A DNA stretch of 64,000 bases, taken from NCBI GenBank assembly GCA_030148725.1, contig JASBSU010000037.1, positions 1-64,000 of the forward strand. Reading direction: 5' to 3'. Below, piece by piece: positions 23,274-31,173 of this stretch (its first letter is position 1; each line of letters begins with the position of its first letter). Under the pieces are notes generated by a model. The model was not told the DNA's origin and did no database searches. It was given only the letters and a program-made list of their open reading frames with translations. The translations under genes and the position numbers were made by a program. Source of the stretch: Hyphomicrobium sp. (GTDB lineage Bacteria; Pseudomonadota; Alphaproteobacteria; Rhizobiales; Hyphomicrobiaceae).

Positions 23274-23465
23274 ATGACCTTCGAACTGCGAAAGCCGAAA
23301 CGCGACTACCGCCGCTTTCTTACCTCTGCGGAGGCTCGTGAGCTAGAGCAAATCGACCTCGAAATCACAGTTGTCGACGCGCGGCGCCGCGAGCTCACGC
23401 GCAAGCGCACCCTCGTCGTCAATCGCGCCGCGTTCCGCGCGCGCTACCACGCGGAGGCGCAATGA
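23274..23465 (+). CDS. Small coiled-coil phage protein
   Basis: A 63-aa highly charged helical protein (FLTSAEARELEQIDLEITVV) starting at ATG 23274 and overlapping the large terminase gene by four bases. Coupling suggests a packaging accessory, but no family is recognised. Confidence 0.55.
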   Translation: MTFELRKPKRDYRRFLTSAEARELEQIDLEITVVDARRRELTRKRTLVVNRAAFRARYHAEAQ

Positions 23466-25099
23466 CCCGCGAGCTGCCGCCAGGGCTGCGCGTCTACAAG
23501 CCGGCCGGCCCGGTCGCGGCGGCGTTCCTCCGCGATCGCGAGCATCGGGTGCGCGCCATCCTCGGCCCGGTGGGCGGCGGCAAGTCGTCCACGTGCGTGT
23601 TCGACCTGATCCGCAACGCCTGCGAGATGCCCGAGTGCATCGGCTCGGCGCCGGGCGTCGACGGCATCATCAAGTTCAAGGTTGCGGTGATCGGCCAGAC
23701 CTACGGCCAGATGGAACGCAACCTGTTCCCGACGTGGAAGCGCTGGCTGCCGGCGGACGGTGACGACTGGACCGAGGCAGAGTTCACCGGCGGCGGCGGC
23801 CGCATGGCCGTGCACAAAATCGAGTGGGACATCCAGCGCGGCAACCGGCGCATCCGCGTGTTCTTCGAGGCGGTATTCGCAGCGCTCGGCGAGCACGTCG
23901 TCGAGGAGTTCATGCGCGGCTTCGAGCCGACGTGCTTTTGGTTTTACGAAGTCGATCTGCTGCCGGAGAACTGCATATCGCAAGGCTTCCTCCGCCTCGG
24001 CCGCTATCCCGCCGTCGCTGATCTGAAGCCCAACACGCCGCTGCGCAGTCATCCCGGCTACACGCTGGCGAAGCTGCCGCCGGGCGTTGCCTACAAGGAT
24101 CTGCCTTGGGACGCGCTCTATCGCAGCTTCATCATCTGCGACCTCAACGCGCCCGACGTCGACAGCTGGTTTTACAAAACGTTCGAGGAGGACTGCCCGG
24201 CAAACTTCAAGCTCTACAAGCAGCCAGGCGCGCGCTCGCCCAACGCGGAGAACACGCAAAACCTGAGCCCCGGCTATTACGAAAGCCAGATCGCGTCGAT
24301 CAAGGACAAAGATCTGGTGAAGCGCATGATCGACGCGCAATACGCGCCGTCGCGCGATGGCGAGCCGGTGTTCCCCGAGTACGACGACGATCTATTTTAC
24401 GCGAAGGAAGATCTGAAGGCGGTGCCCGGCATTCCGCTTGGAGCGGGCATTGACGCCGGCCTCGGCAATCCGGCAGCGGTGATCGGCCAGCAGATGCCGA
24501 ACGGGCAGTTCCGCGCCCTCGGCGAGGTTGTGCCCGGGCGCATGAGCTGCCGCCGCTTCGCCGCCGAGATCAAGCGCGAGGTGGCCGAGATCGCCAAGAT
24601 TTCCGGCCTTCCTTCGTTGAGGATTGAGGAAGCGTGGGGAGATCCGGCTGGCTTCAACGGTGCCGACAAGGAGGACGGCCAGCTCGCTTGGATGGAACAG
24701 CTCGCCTCAGAGCTCGAATGTCCTATCGAGCCGGCAGGCGATGCCGACAACAGCCTGCTGTTGCGGCTTGACGCGGTGCGCGATGAGCTCGTCGTCGAGG
24801 CCGGAATTCCGAAGACGATGATCTCGCGCCGTTGCAAGAAGCTGCGCAAGGGCTACGCCTCGCATTATTGCTACAAAAAGGACAAGGCGACTGGCCGGCC
24901 GGGTGCCGAGGCCAAGCCGCACAAGGGCGAATATTCGCACATCGCCGACGCTGACCAGTATTGGAAGCTCGGCAAGAAAGGCCGTTACGGCACGATCGCC
25001 CGCGAGCGTGTCGGCGCCGACGGCCGGCGCCACTCGTCGACTGCCGGCGACCGCAATCGCACCGTCGTCGTCAAGTCCAACACCCTTTCGAGCTCCTGA
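23462..25099 (+). CDS. terL: Terminase large subunit
   Basis: A 545-aa packaging motor. The N-terminal ATPase has Walker A GPVGGGKSS (about residues 36-44) followed by a Walker B-like strand (CFWFYEVDLLPE). The C-terminal nuclease begins with GAGIDAGLGNPAAVIGQ (about residue 327), carrying the first catalytic Asp of the RNase H-like fold, and later SLRIEEAWGDPAGF. It pumps DNA into the prohead and cuts it. The gene order TerS, TerL, portal supports the call. It overlaps both neighbours. Confidence 0.88.
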   Translation: MTRELPPGLRVYKPAGPVAAAFLRDREHRVRAILGPVGGGKSSTCVFDLIRNACEMPECIGSAPGVDGIIKFKVAVIGQTYGQMERNLFPTWKRWLPADGDDWTEAEFTGGGGRMAVHKIEWDIQRGNRRIRVFFEAVFAALGEHVVEEFMRGFEPTCFWFYEVDLLPENCISQGFLRLGRYPAVADLKPNTPLRSHPGYTLAKLPPGVAYKDLPWDALYRSFIICDLNAPDVDSWFYKTFEEDCPANFKLYKQPGARSPNAENTQNLSPGYYESQIASIKDKDLVKRMIDAQYAPSRDGEPVFPEYDDDLFYAKEDLKAVPGIPLGAGIDAGLGNPAAVIGQQMPNGQFRALGEVVPGRMSCRRFAAEIKREVAEIAKISGLPSLRIEEAWGDPAGFNGADKEDGQLAWMEQLASELECPIEPAGDADNSLLLRLDAVRDELVVEAGIPKTMISRRCKKLRKGYASHYCYKKDKATGRPGAEAKPHKGEYSHIADADQYWKLGKKGRYGTIARERVGADGRRHSSTAGDRNRTVVVKSNTLSSS

Positions 25100-25563
25100 T
25101 GATCGTCGAGCGCGCCACTGTCGCGGACGTCATGGCGTGGGCTACCGCCTGCGGGTTTCCACTGCCGCGGCTGCATTACAAATCGATCGTCGCGCAAGTC
25201 GTGGTCTCGGAGGCCTACGTCATGCGCGATGTCGAAGGGGGCGCGCCGCTGGTCATCGTCGGATGCACCCAATTCGATCCGAGCCTGCCGGGCGAGATTT
25301 TCTTTGTCGCGCCCGTCGGCGGCCTCGGTCGCAAGCTCGCTCCCGTGTGCGCAATCGCACGCCGGCAGCTCGCGATTGCGGCGGCCACGAGGCCTGCCGG
25401 CCTCGTCTGTTGGGTGCGTGCGGACAATCCGCAGGGGCAACGTCTGGCGCGCGCGCTCGGCTTTCACCTCACGGATGTCGGGACGGAATGGCGGATGTGG
25501 AGGTTCGCTGATGGGTCAGGCGGTCAAGTCGGTCAAGAACCTCTTCGGGGGCGGCAGCAGTAG
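25099..25563 (+). CDS. GNAT-fold-like phage protein
   Basis: A 154-aa protein beginning at the TGATG overlap with the terminase gene. RRQLAIAAATRPAGLVCWVR followed by ADNPQGQRLARALGFHLTDVG has the acetyl-CoA-site-plus-ALGF pattern of GNAT N-acetyltransferases, with WRMWRF as the closing strand. GNAT-like genes are common between terminase and portal in short-tailed phages, where their role is not settled. It overlaps the next gene by 53 bp, and a GCCTGCGGGTTTCCA copy lies near its start. Confidence 0.6.
   Translation: MIVERATVADVMAWATACGFPLPRLHYKSIVAQVVVSEAYVMRDVEGGAPLVIVGCTQFDPSLPGEIFFVAPVGGLGRKLAPVCAIARRQLAIAAATRPAGLVCWVRADNPQGQRLARALGFHLTDVGTEWRMWRFADGSGGQVGQEPLRGRQQ
25146..25165. repeat. 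Dispersed repeat copy 2
   Basis: CGCCTGCGGGTTTCCACTGC, inside the 5' part of the GNAT-like gene. It has the same 15-bp core as copies 1, 3 and 4, and the CTGC tail matches copy 4. Confidence 0.7.
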
Positions 25564-25732
25564 CAATCCGGCGCTCGAGGCGCAGACGGCTGCGATCCAG
25601 CGCCAGGACGCCACGCTGCGCCGCCGCGAGGCGGATGCAGATGCGGCCGAAGCCGGCCAGCGCCGCAACCGCAGCAGCAACCGTGGACTGCTCGCCTTCA
25701 TCGACGACGAACTGAAGAAATCGCTCGGGTAG
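25511..25732 (+). CDS. Small phage protein upstream of portal
   Basis: A 73-aa protein (MGQAVKSVKNLFGGGSSSNP) with an N-terminal amphipathic/Gly-rich segment and a charged coiled-coil-like middle (IQRQDATLRRREADADAAEA). It overlaps the GNAT-like gene by 53 bp. Similar short Gly-rich proteins precede the portal in related podovirus-type genomes. The function is not known. Confidence 0.55.
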   Translation: MGQAVKSVKNLFGGGSSSNPALEAQTAAIQRQDATLRRREADADAAEAGQRRNRSSNRGLLAFIDDELKKSLG

Positions 25733-25736
25733 AACG

Positions 25737-27347
25737 TTGGAACGTGCCGTCAAAGATATGCGCGCCGACTGCGCCGAGGCGTTCCTCAAGGTGCAGCCGT
25801 ATCATCGCGAGCTGCAGCAGATCTACCGCTACATGATGCCGTGGCGGCAGTCGACGATCGAGCGCGCGCCGAACGCCGGCGGACAATCCGAAGGCGCGTC
25901 GATCGCAGACCACATCTTCGATGCGACGGGCATTTCGGCCGCGGCGAATTTCGCCGGCACGATCCAAGAGGATTGGATGCCGGCGAACCGCGAGTTCTTC
26001 AAGCTCGAGGCGGGGCCGTTCCTCCCCAAAGAGGACGCCCGCGGCGAAATCAACAAGGCGTTGGATCTCGTCACCAAGCGCATCCATGCCGTCTCCGCGC
26101 GCCCGCAGCTGACGGCGCTCGAATGTTTTTACGATCTCTTCGGCGGCACGTGCGCCATGAACCTGTCGAAGGGCAACAACCGCACCGTCGTCAACGCCGC
26201 CGCGGCGCCGATTGTCGAGATCGCGATCGAGGATGGCCCATGGGGCGAGACGTGGGACATCTACTGGAAGCGCGCTTACAAGTTCCGCGATCTGCCGGCG
26301 TTGTGGCCGCAGGGTAAGTTCTCCGATGCCATCAAACGCGGCATCGATAAGACGCCGCGCGAAACGCTGCAGGTTACGCAGTATACGCACTATGATCCGC
26401 GATCTGACATCTGGATGTTCGATGTCTGGACGGATCGCGACGAAGATCTCGACAAAGCGATCTGGACCGAGACGTTCAACGTCACGCCCTGGATGATCGC
26501 GCGCATGTTCAAGATGCCGGGCGAGCGCATGGGGCGCGGCCTGGGGCACCTGGCGCTGCCGTTCGTCAAGACCGCGAACCGCGGGCGCGAGCTCGTCCTC
26601 AAGGCTGCGGTGTTCGCCATTCTCGGCATCTGGCTGCGCCGCAACGACAGCGTCTTCAATCCCGACACGGCCGTGTTCGATCCCGGCGCCATGTGGGCGG
26701 TGTCGCAGACCGGCGGCCAATTCGCATCGTTGTCGCGCCTGCCGGTGCCGTCGGCCGAGTTCAACGTTTCGCACATCATCCAGAACGAGGAGCGCGAGCA
26801 GATCCGCCGCGTGCTGCTCGACGACGAGCTCCCCGACGAGAACGATGCCGTGCGCTCGGCAACCGAAGTCGCCGGCCGGTTGCGCCGTTATGCGCGCCGG
26901 CGCGGCGGCACGGGCGCTCGTCTCGGGCAAGAGTTCATCATGCCGTACGCGCAGCGCATGTGCGACATCCTCGGGCAGTTCGGCCATGTGCCGAAGGGCA
27001 TCGTGATCGACCAGATCATCACGCGCTGCCTGGTCACGGCACCGGCCGCAGCCGCGCAACGCGCCGACAAGGTCGAAAGCTGGGTGAACTATACGCAGAT
27101 CCTCGCCATGCTGTTCGGGCCGCAGATCGCGATGCTGCTGACCAAGGTCGACGCGATCCCCGAGATGGGCCGCAACCTCGGCATTCCCGAGGCGCATCTG
27201 CCCGGGAAGGATGAGCTCGACCAGATGCGCACGGTTCTTTCCGAGGCGGCTCAGCAGATGCTGATGGCGTCGAAAAACGGTGCCGGCGCGGGCGGCCAGC
27301 AGCCGCCATCGCAAGCGCAGCAGTTCGTCAACGGAGCTGCAGCATGA
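25737..27347 (+). CDS. Portal / head-to-tail connector protein (T7 type)
   Basis: A 536-aa protein of the podovirus head-tail connecting family (PF12236 type). Supporting segments are RELQQIYRYMMPWRQS and FDATGISAAANFAGTIQEDW near the N-terminus, FNVSHIIQNEEREQIRRVLL in the middle, and a C-terminal Gln/Gly-rich tail. A dodecamer of it forms the portal vertex through which DNA enters and leaves. The track start is TTG 25737, and an ATG at residue 9 is possible. It overlaps the next gene by four bases. Confidence 0.85.
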   Translation: MERAVKDMRADCAEAFLKVQPYHRELQQIYRYMMPWRQSTIERAPNAGGQSEGASIADHIFDATGISAAANFAGTIQEDWMPANREFFKLEAGPFLPKEDARGEINKALDLVTKRIHAVSARPQLTALECFYDLFGGTCAMNLSKGNNRTVVNAAAAPIVEIAIEDGPWGETWDIYWKRAYKFRDLPALWPQGKFSDAIKRGIDKTPRETLQVTQYTHYDPRSDIWMFDVWTDRDEDLDKAIWTETFNVTPWMIARMFKMPGERMGRGLGHLALPFVKTANRGRELVLKAAVFAILGIWLRRNDSVFNPDTAVFDPGAMWAVSQTGGQFASLSRLPVPSAEFNVSHIIQNEEREQIRRVLLDDELPDENDAVRSATEVAGRLRRYARRRGGTGARLGQEFIMPYAQRMCDILGQFGHVPKGIVIDQIITRCLVTAPAAAAQRADKVESWVNYTQILAMLFGPQIAMLLTKVDAIPEMGRNLGIPEAHLPGKDELDQMRTVLSEAAQQMLMASKNGAGAGGQQPPSQAQQFVNGAAA

Positions 27348-27727
27348 AGCTGGGCGGCGACTTCGATCTCGATCAGCTGATGCAAACCGCGTTCGGTGGC
27401 GGCTGGGAAGGCATCGAGAATGCCGGCAAGACGGCTGCCCTCGCCAATCAGGAGGAAAGCCGCAAGCTGCGCGAGGAAGCGCGGCGTCAGGCGGCGATCA
27501 TCGCCAAGGCATTTTCCGGCAAGGCTGGCCGCGCGGCCCTGCAGTTGCTCGTCGACAAAACGCTGTTGCGCTCTCAGAGCCTCGAGGAGCGCAACGCCAA
27601 GACAGCCGACCAATGCGCAATTCTGGCGTCGCGCCGCGAGGGGCAGCGGGACGTCGTTTTCATGATCCTCGACATGTTGCGCGTCCACAAGGGCGAGGAT
27701 CCTCAACACGGGGGTGTCGACACATGA
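27344..27727 (+). CDS. Hypothetical head-region protein
   Basis: A 127-aa charged, helical protein (QEESRKLREEARRQAAIIAK and EERNAKTADQCAILASRREGQ). It lies between portal and scaffold with four-base overlaps on both sides. It is probably a head assembly accessory by position. No family is recognised. Confidence 0.55.
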   Translation: MKLGGDFDLDQLMQTAFGGGWEGIENAGKTAALANQEESRKLREEARRQAAIIAKAFSGKAGRAALQLLVDKTLLRSQSLEERNAKTADQCAILASRREGQRDVVFMILDMLRVHKGEDPQHGGVDT

Positions 27728-28599
27728 ACGTCCGGTTCTCGTTCTGGCATAGCGTTCTGATGAACGCCGACGGTGGCGGTGGCGGTGGCGGCGGTGACGG
27801 CGGCGCCGCCCCGAATGCAATCGCGGCGGCTGCAGCTGCGGCGGCCAAGGCAGAAGCGCCGGAGGTCTACCATCCCGAAGGCCTCGCCGACGACTTCAAG
27901 GGTGCCAACGATCGCGAGACGATCGACAAGCTCTACGGTCACGTCAAAGGGCTGCAGACCCCGACGCCGTACGTGCCGGAAGGGCTGGCCGACAACTTCA
28001 AGGGTGCCAACGATCGCGAGACGATCGACAAGCTCTACGCCGATATCAAGGGGCGCCCGGCGCCGCCGGAGAAGGCGAGCGACTACAAGATCGAGCTGTC
28101 GGAAGACTTCACCAAGAAATTCGGCGCGTTCAACGAGAAGGACAACAAGGTTCTCGACGTGCTGCGCGACACCGCGCACGAGCTGAAGCTCGACCAGGCC
28201 ACGTTCAACGCGATTGTGCCGAAGTTCTACGAAAAGCTCGATGCGGCCGGCCTCATCGAAATGTCCGATCCGGCCGCCGAGACGGAAAAGCTCGTCAACG
28301 CGCTGCCGAAAGAGCTGAAAGGTTTGTCGCGCGTCGACAAGCTGACGCGCGTTGCCAAGATGGCGAACGACGCGGGCGCCGGCGTTCAGGCGCTCGAGGC
28401 GAACGGCGTGCTGACCAAGCAGCAGGCGACGCTGCTCGCCGGCCATATCGAAAGCGCTGAAGGCATCGGCTTGGTGACGGCTTTGCTCAGCGCGATCGGC
28501 GAGAAAGGCCTGCAGCCTGGTGCAGGCGGTGGCGGGCAGCAGCTGACCGAGCACGAGCGCGCCATGCGCGCAATGTATCCGACGATGTTCAAGAATTAG
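27724..28599 (+). CDS. Putative capsid scaffolding protein with internal repeat
   Basis: A 291-aa protein directly before the major capsid gene. The N-terminus has a Gly run and an Ala-rich stretch. Two near-identical repeats of about 30 aa (PEGLADDFKGANDRETIDKLY) follow at about residues 50-77 and 84-111. The rest is acidic and helical, as is usual for scaffolds. The start at 27724 overlaps the preceding gene by four bases. The 45-bp DNA repeat underlying the protein repeats is exact. The scaffold role is from position and composition. Confidence 0.7.
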   Translation: MNVRFSFWHSVLMNADGGGGGGGGDGGAAPNAIAAAAAAAAKAEAPEVYHPEGLADDFKGANDRETIDKLYGHVKGLQTPTPYVPEGLADNFKGANDRETIDKLYADIKGRPAPPEKASDYKIELSEDFTKKFGAFNEKDNKVLDVLRDTAHELKLDQATFNAIVPKFYEKLDAAGLIEMSDPAAETEKLVNALPKELKGLSRVDKLTRVAKMANDAGAGVQALEANGVLTKQQATLLAGHIESAEGIGLVTALLSAIGEKGLQPGAGGGGQQLTEHERAMRAMYPTMFKN

Positions 28600-28697
28600 C
28601 GCCGCGGCCGGTGGCCGGGGCCTGACTGTATCAGTGGCGTTTGCGTTCCCTCGCGACCGGGTGGTCGCGCATCAACCGCTCTCGAGGAGAGACCGCA

Positions 28698-29708
28698 ATG
28701 GCCGCTTTGGCAACCAACAACCCGACACTGGAATCTGTCGCAAGTCGTCTCGATCCTGACGGCAAAATCTCCAAGATCGTCGAAATCATGAATACGACCG
28801 AGGAGATCCTCCTCGTGACGCCGTTCATGGAAGGCAATCTGCCCACCGGGCATCGCACGACCGTGCGCACCGGTCTTCCTGATCCGACCTGGCGTAAGCT
28901 CTACGGCGGCGTGCAGCCGACGCGGTCGACCACGACGCAGATCACCGATAACTGCGGCATGCTCGAAGACTACGCGGAAGTCGATAAAGCATTGGCCGAC
29001 CTCAACGGCAACACCGCCGAGTTCCGGCTCAGCGAGGATCGTGCGCATGTCGAGGGCATGGCGCAGAAGCTGGCCCGTACGCTCGTTTACGGGAATGAGG
29101 GATCGACGCCGGAGGCATTTACCGGGCTCGCGCCCCGCTTCAACAATCGCAATCCTTCGATTGCAGCGTCGGGCGACAACGTGCTGGATGGGGCTGGCGC
29201 AGGCTCAGACAACACCTCGGTTTGGCTGATCGTCTTCGGCGAGAGCTCCGTCCACGGCATTTATCCGAAGGGCTCCAAGGCCGGCCTGTCGATGACCGAC
29301 AAAGGTCAGGTGACGATCGAAAACGTAGATGGTCAGGGCGGTCGCATGGAAGGTTACCGCACGCACTACAAGTGGGATGCAGGCCTCAGCGTTCGCGACT
29401 GGCGTTACGTGGTTCGCATCGCGAATATTTCAGTAGGGGCGCTGAAGAAAGACGCTTCATCGGGTGCTGACCTGATCGACCTGATGACCGACGCACTCGA
29501 GCGGGTGCCGTCGCTGTCGGCCGGTCGCCCGGCCTTCCTTGTCAATCGAACCATCCGCAGTTTCCTGCGCCGCCAAATCCGCAACTCCAAGAACGTCAAT
29601 CTGACGATGGATCAGGTGGCAGGCAGGAAGGTGGTGCACTTCGACGAGGTGCCGGTCCTGCGCACCGACGCCATCCTCAACACCGAAGCCGTCGTCCCGA
29701 ACAGCTAA
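28698..29708 (+). CDS. Major capsid protein
   Basis: A 336-aa protein starting MAALATNNPTLESVASRLDP after GAGGAGAG. The blocks MEGNLPTGHRTTVRTGLPDP, CGMLEDYAEVDKALADLNGN and FRLSEDRAHVEGM are hallmarks of a widespread siphovirus/podovirus major capsid family. It should form the icosahedral shell. A strong hairpin with a CTCTTT tail follows, likely uncoupling its level from downstream genes. The 98 bp upstream contain no gene. Confidence 0.9.
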   Translation: MAALATNNPTLESVASRLDPDGKISKIVEIMNTTEEILLVTPFMEGNLPTGHRTTVRTGLPDPTWRKLYGGVQPTRSTTTQITDNCGMLEDYAEVDKALADLNGNTAEFRLSEDRAHVEGMAQKLARTLVYGNEGSTPEAFTGLAPRFNNRNPSIAASGDNVLDGAGAGSDNTSVWLIVFGESSVHGIYPKGSKAGLSMTDKGQVTIENVDGQGGRMEGYRTHYKWDAGLSVRDWRYVVRIANISVGALKKDASSGADLIDLMTDALERVPSLSAGRPAFLVNRTIRSFLRRQIRNSKNVNLTMDQVAGRKVVHFDEVPVLRTDAILNTEAVVPNS

Positions 29709-29723
29709 CCGAAGCCTGCAGCC

Positions 29724-29750
29724 GGTGGCGCCCTTGGCGCCACCCTCTTT
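29724..29750 (+). terminator. Terminator-like hairpin after capsid gene
   Basis: GGTGGCGCC and GGCGCCACC form a perfect 9-bp stem with a 3-base loop, followed by CTCTTT. It resembles an intrinsic terminator and probably limits read-through from the capsid gene. Confidence 0.65.
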
Positions 29751-29768
29751 CCCATGGGAGAACCGACG

Positions 29769-30185
29769 ATGTATATCGATAAGCGCCTGCAGGTCTCTTC
29801 AGACCAGGCATTGACTGCGTCGGCCGCGTCGACCGACGTCATCGACCTTGGCTCAGACCGCGATATCGGACCGGGCGAGCCAATGTGGCTCGTGGTTGCC
29901 GTCAAGGAAGCGCTCGGCGGAACAACGCCGACGATCAAGGTTGAAATCGAAACCGACGATAACGTGAACTTCTCCTCAGCGGCGAAGATCGCAGCATCGC
30001 CCACCTTCTCAGGCGCGGCTGCGTTCCCCGCTGGCAAGATGGTCGTGATCCCGATGCCGTATGAGAACGAGCGTTATCTGCGCGCCTACTTCACGCTCGG
30101 TGGCACTTCGCCCACGGCAAAAGTCGACGCCTTCTTCACCAATCAGGAGCCTCGCAGCTGGATGGCTGTGCCTGACGCACTCTGA
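29769..30185 (+). CDS. Bbp16-like capsid cement protein
   Basis: A 138-aa beta-rich protein. MYIDKRLQVSSDQALTASAA, then VIDLGSDRDIGPGEPMWLVV and YENERYLRAYFTLGGTSPTA, match the Bordetella phage BPP-1 Bbp16 cement protein family, which decorates and stabilises the capsid. The ATG at 29769 has GGGAGA in good position. An in-frame ATG at 29754 adds five residues. Confidence 0.82.
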   Translation: MYIDKRLQVSSDQALTASAASTDVIDLGSDRDIGPGEPMWLVVAVKEALGGTTPTIKVEIETDDNVNFSSAAKIAASPTFSGAAAFPAGKMVVIPMPYENERYLRAYFTLGGTSPTAKVDAFFTNQEPRSWMAVPDAL

Positions 30186-30249
30186 TTTCCACGCTGGCGG
30201 CGACATAGCCGCCGGCGTCTGAGCCCGCTACCTCCAAAGGGGACTGCAC

Positions 30250-30471
30250 ATGGCCGAGAAGACCAGCGAGAAAGTCCGCTACCGGGTGCTCAAACCGGTG
30301 TTCGTCAACGACACTTTCATCGACCCGAAAGATCCGAAGGCGGTGGGCATCGAGCGCCGCGGAAAGAACGTTTTTGTCATGGCCCCGCCGGGCCTGGAGG
30401 GCTCGGCGCTCGAGCTGGCCAAAGGCAAAGCCGCCGAGCCTGAGCAGTCAGGCGCCGAAGGCAGCACTTAG
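30250..30471 (+). CDS. Small phage structural-region protein
   Basis: A 73-aa protein after a GGGG purine site: KVRYRVLKPVFVNDTFIDP is a short beta domain, and the end is acidic and disordered. It always accompanies this type of head module in my recollection, without known function. A large hairpin follows. Confidence 0.55.
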   Translation: MAEKTSEKVRYRVLKPVFVNDTFIDPKDPKAVGIERRGKNVFVMAPPGLEGSALELAKGKAAEPEQSGAEGST

Positions 30472-30507
30472 CAGTCGGGCACGACCCCTACCCCTCCCCG
30501 CTGCTAG

Positions 30508-30540
30508 CGGCGCCGGCGGCTCACCTTCCCGCCGGCGCCG
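30508..30540 (+). terminator. Very stable hairpin before tail gene
   Basis: CGGCGCCGGCGG and CCGCCGGCGCCG form a 12-bp perfect stem with a 9-base loop. No T-run follows, so it may act as an mRNA processing or pausing element instead of an intrinsic terminator. Confidence 0.5.
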
Positions 30541-30561
30541 CCCCTGAAAGAGGCAACCGCC

Positions 30562-31173
30562 GTGCTCCTGGATCGCATCGGGCTTATCGACACCGCACTC
30601 GTGCAGATCGGCGCCGAGCCGCTGCAGAGCGAAAGCGCGGCCGGCGCCGACACTCACATCAAGACGTTCGACAGCATCGCGGGTTACTGCCTGTCGGTGA
30701 ACCCCTGGGGCTGGAACACAGTCACGCGCCAGCTTGTGCGTCTCGCCGAACCACCGCCGCGCTACTGGCCCTATCAGTATGAGCGCCCCGCCGACATGCT
30801 CGGTGCGCCGCGCGCCTACTACAACAGCGCCGAACGCCGGGAGGCTTTCACCGACGTCGAGCTGAATGACGGCACCATCCAGACCACCGCCGAGCAGCTG
30901 TGGCTGAAGATGGACAAGCGGTCATCACCCGACACCTGGCCGGCCTATTTCGTGACGCTGATCGACGTGGCGCTGCAGGCGCGTTTCGCCCGCTCCATTC
31001 GCGAAGACAATTCGCTCGCCTCCACGCTCGAGCAGCTGGCGTTCGGCTCGCCGAGTGAGAATCGTCGCGGCGGACTGATGGGCCAGGCGCTGGACATCGA
31101 CGCGCAATCGAAGCCCTCGCCGCGGATCGGCATGGGCCGCGATCCCCTCAACAGCGCGAGGTATGAGGGATGA
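30562..31173 (+). CDS. Tail tubular protein A-like (gp11-type adaptor)
   Basis: A 203-aa protein with a GTG start. The segments RIGLIDTALVQIGAEPLQS, NPWGWNTVTRQLVRLAEPPP and YQYERPADML are typical of T7 gp11-like proteins that form the ring under the portal. It overlaps the next gene by four bases, as gp11/gp12 equivalents often do. Confidence 0.75.
   Translation: MLLDRIGLIDTALVQIGAEPLQSESAAGADTHIKTFDSIAGYCLSVNPWGWNTVTRQLVRLAEPPPRYWPYQYERPADMLGAPRAYYNSAERREAFTDVELNDGTIQTTAEQLWLKMDKRSSPDTWPAYFVTLIDVALQARFARSIREDNSLASTLEQLAFGSPSENRRGGLMGQALDIDAQSKPSPRIGMGRDPLNSARYEG

Noticed and set aside
23008-23277. ORF of 89 aa between the terminase genes
   Set aside because: It is almost only Arg, Gly, Ala and Pro, lies in a palindrome-rich spacer and shows no ribosome site or homology-like pattern.
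25698-27314. Minus-strand ORF of 538 aa antisense to the portal gene
   Set aside because: The portal protein on the plus strand is well supported. The antisense product is His/Arg/Asp-rich with no domain.
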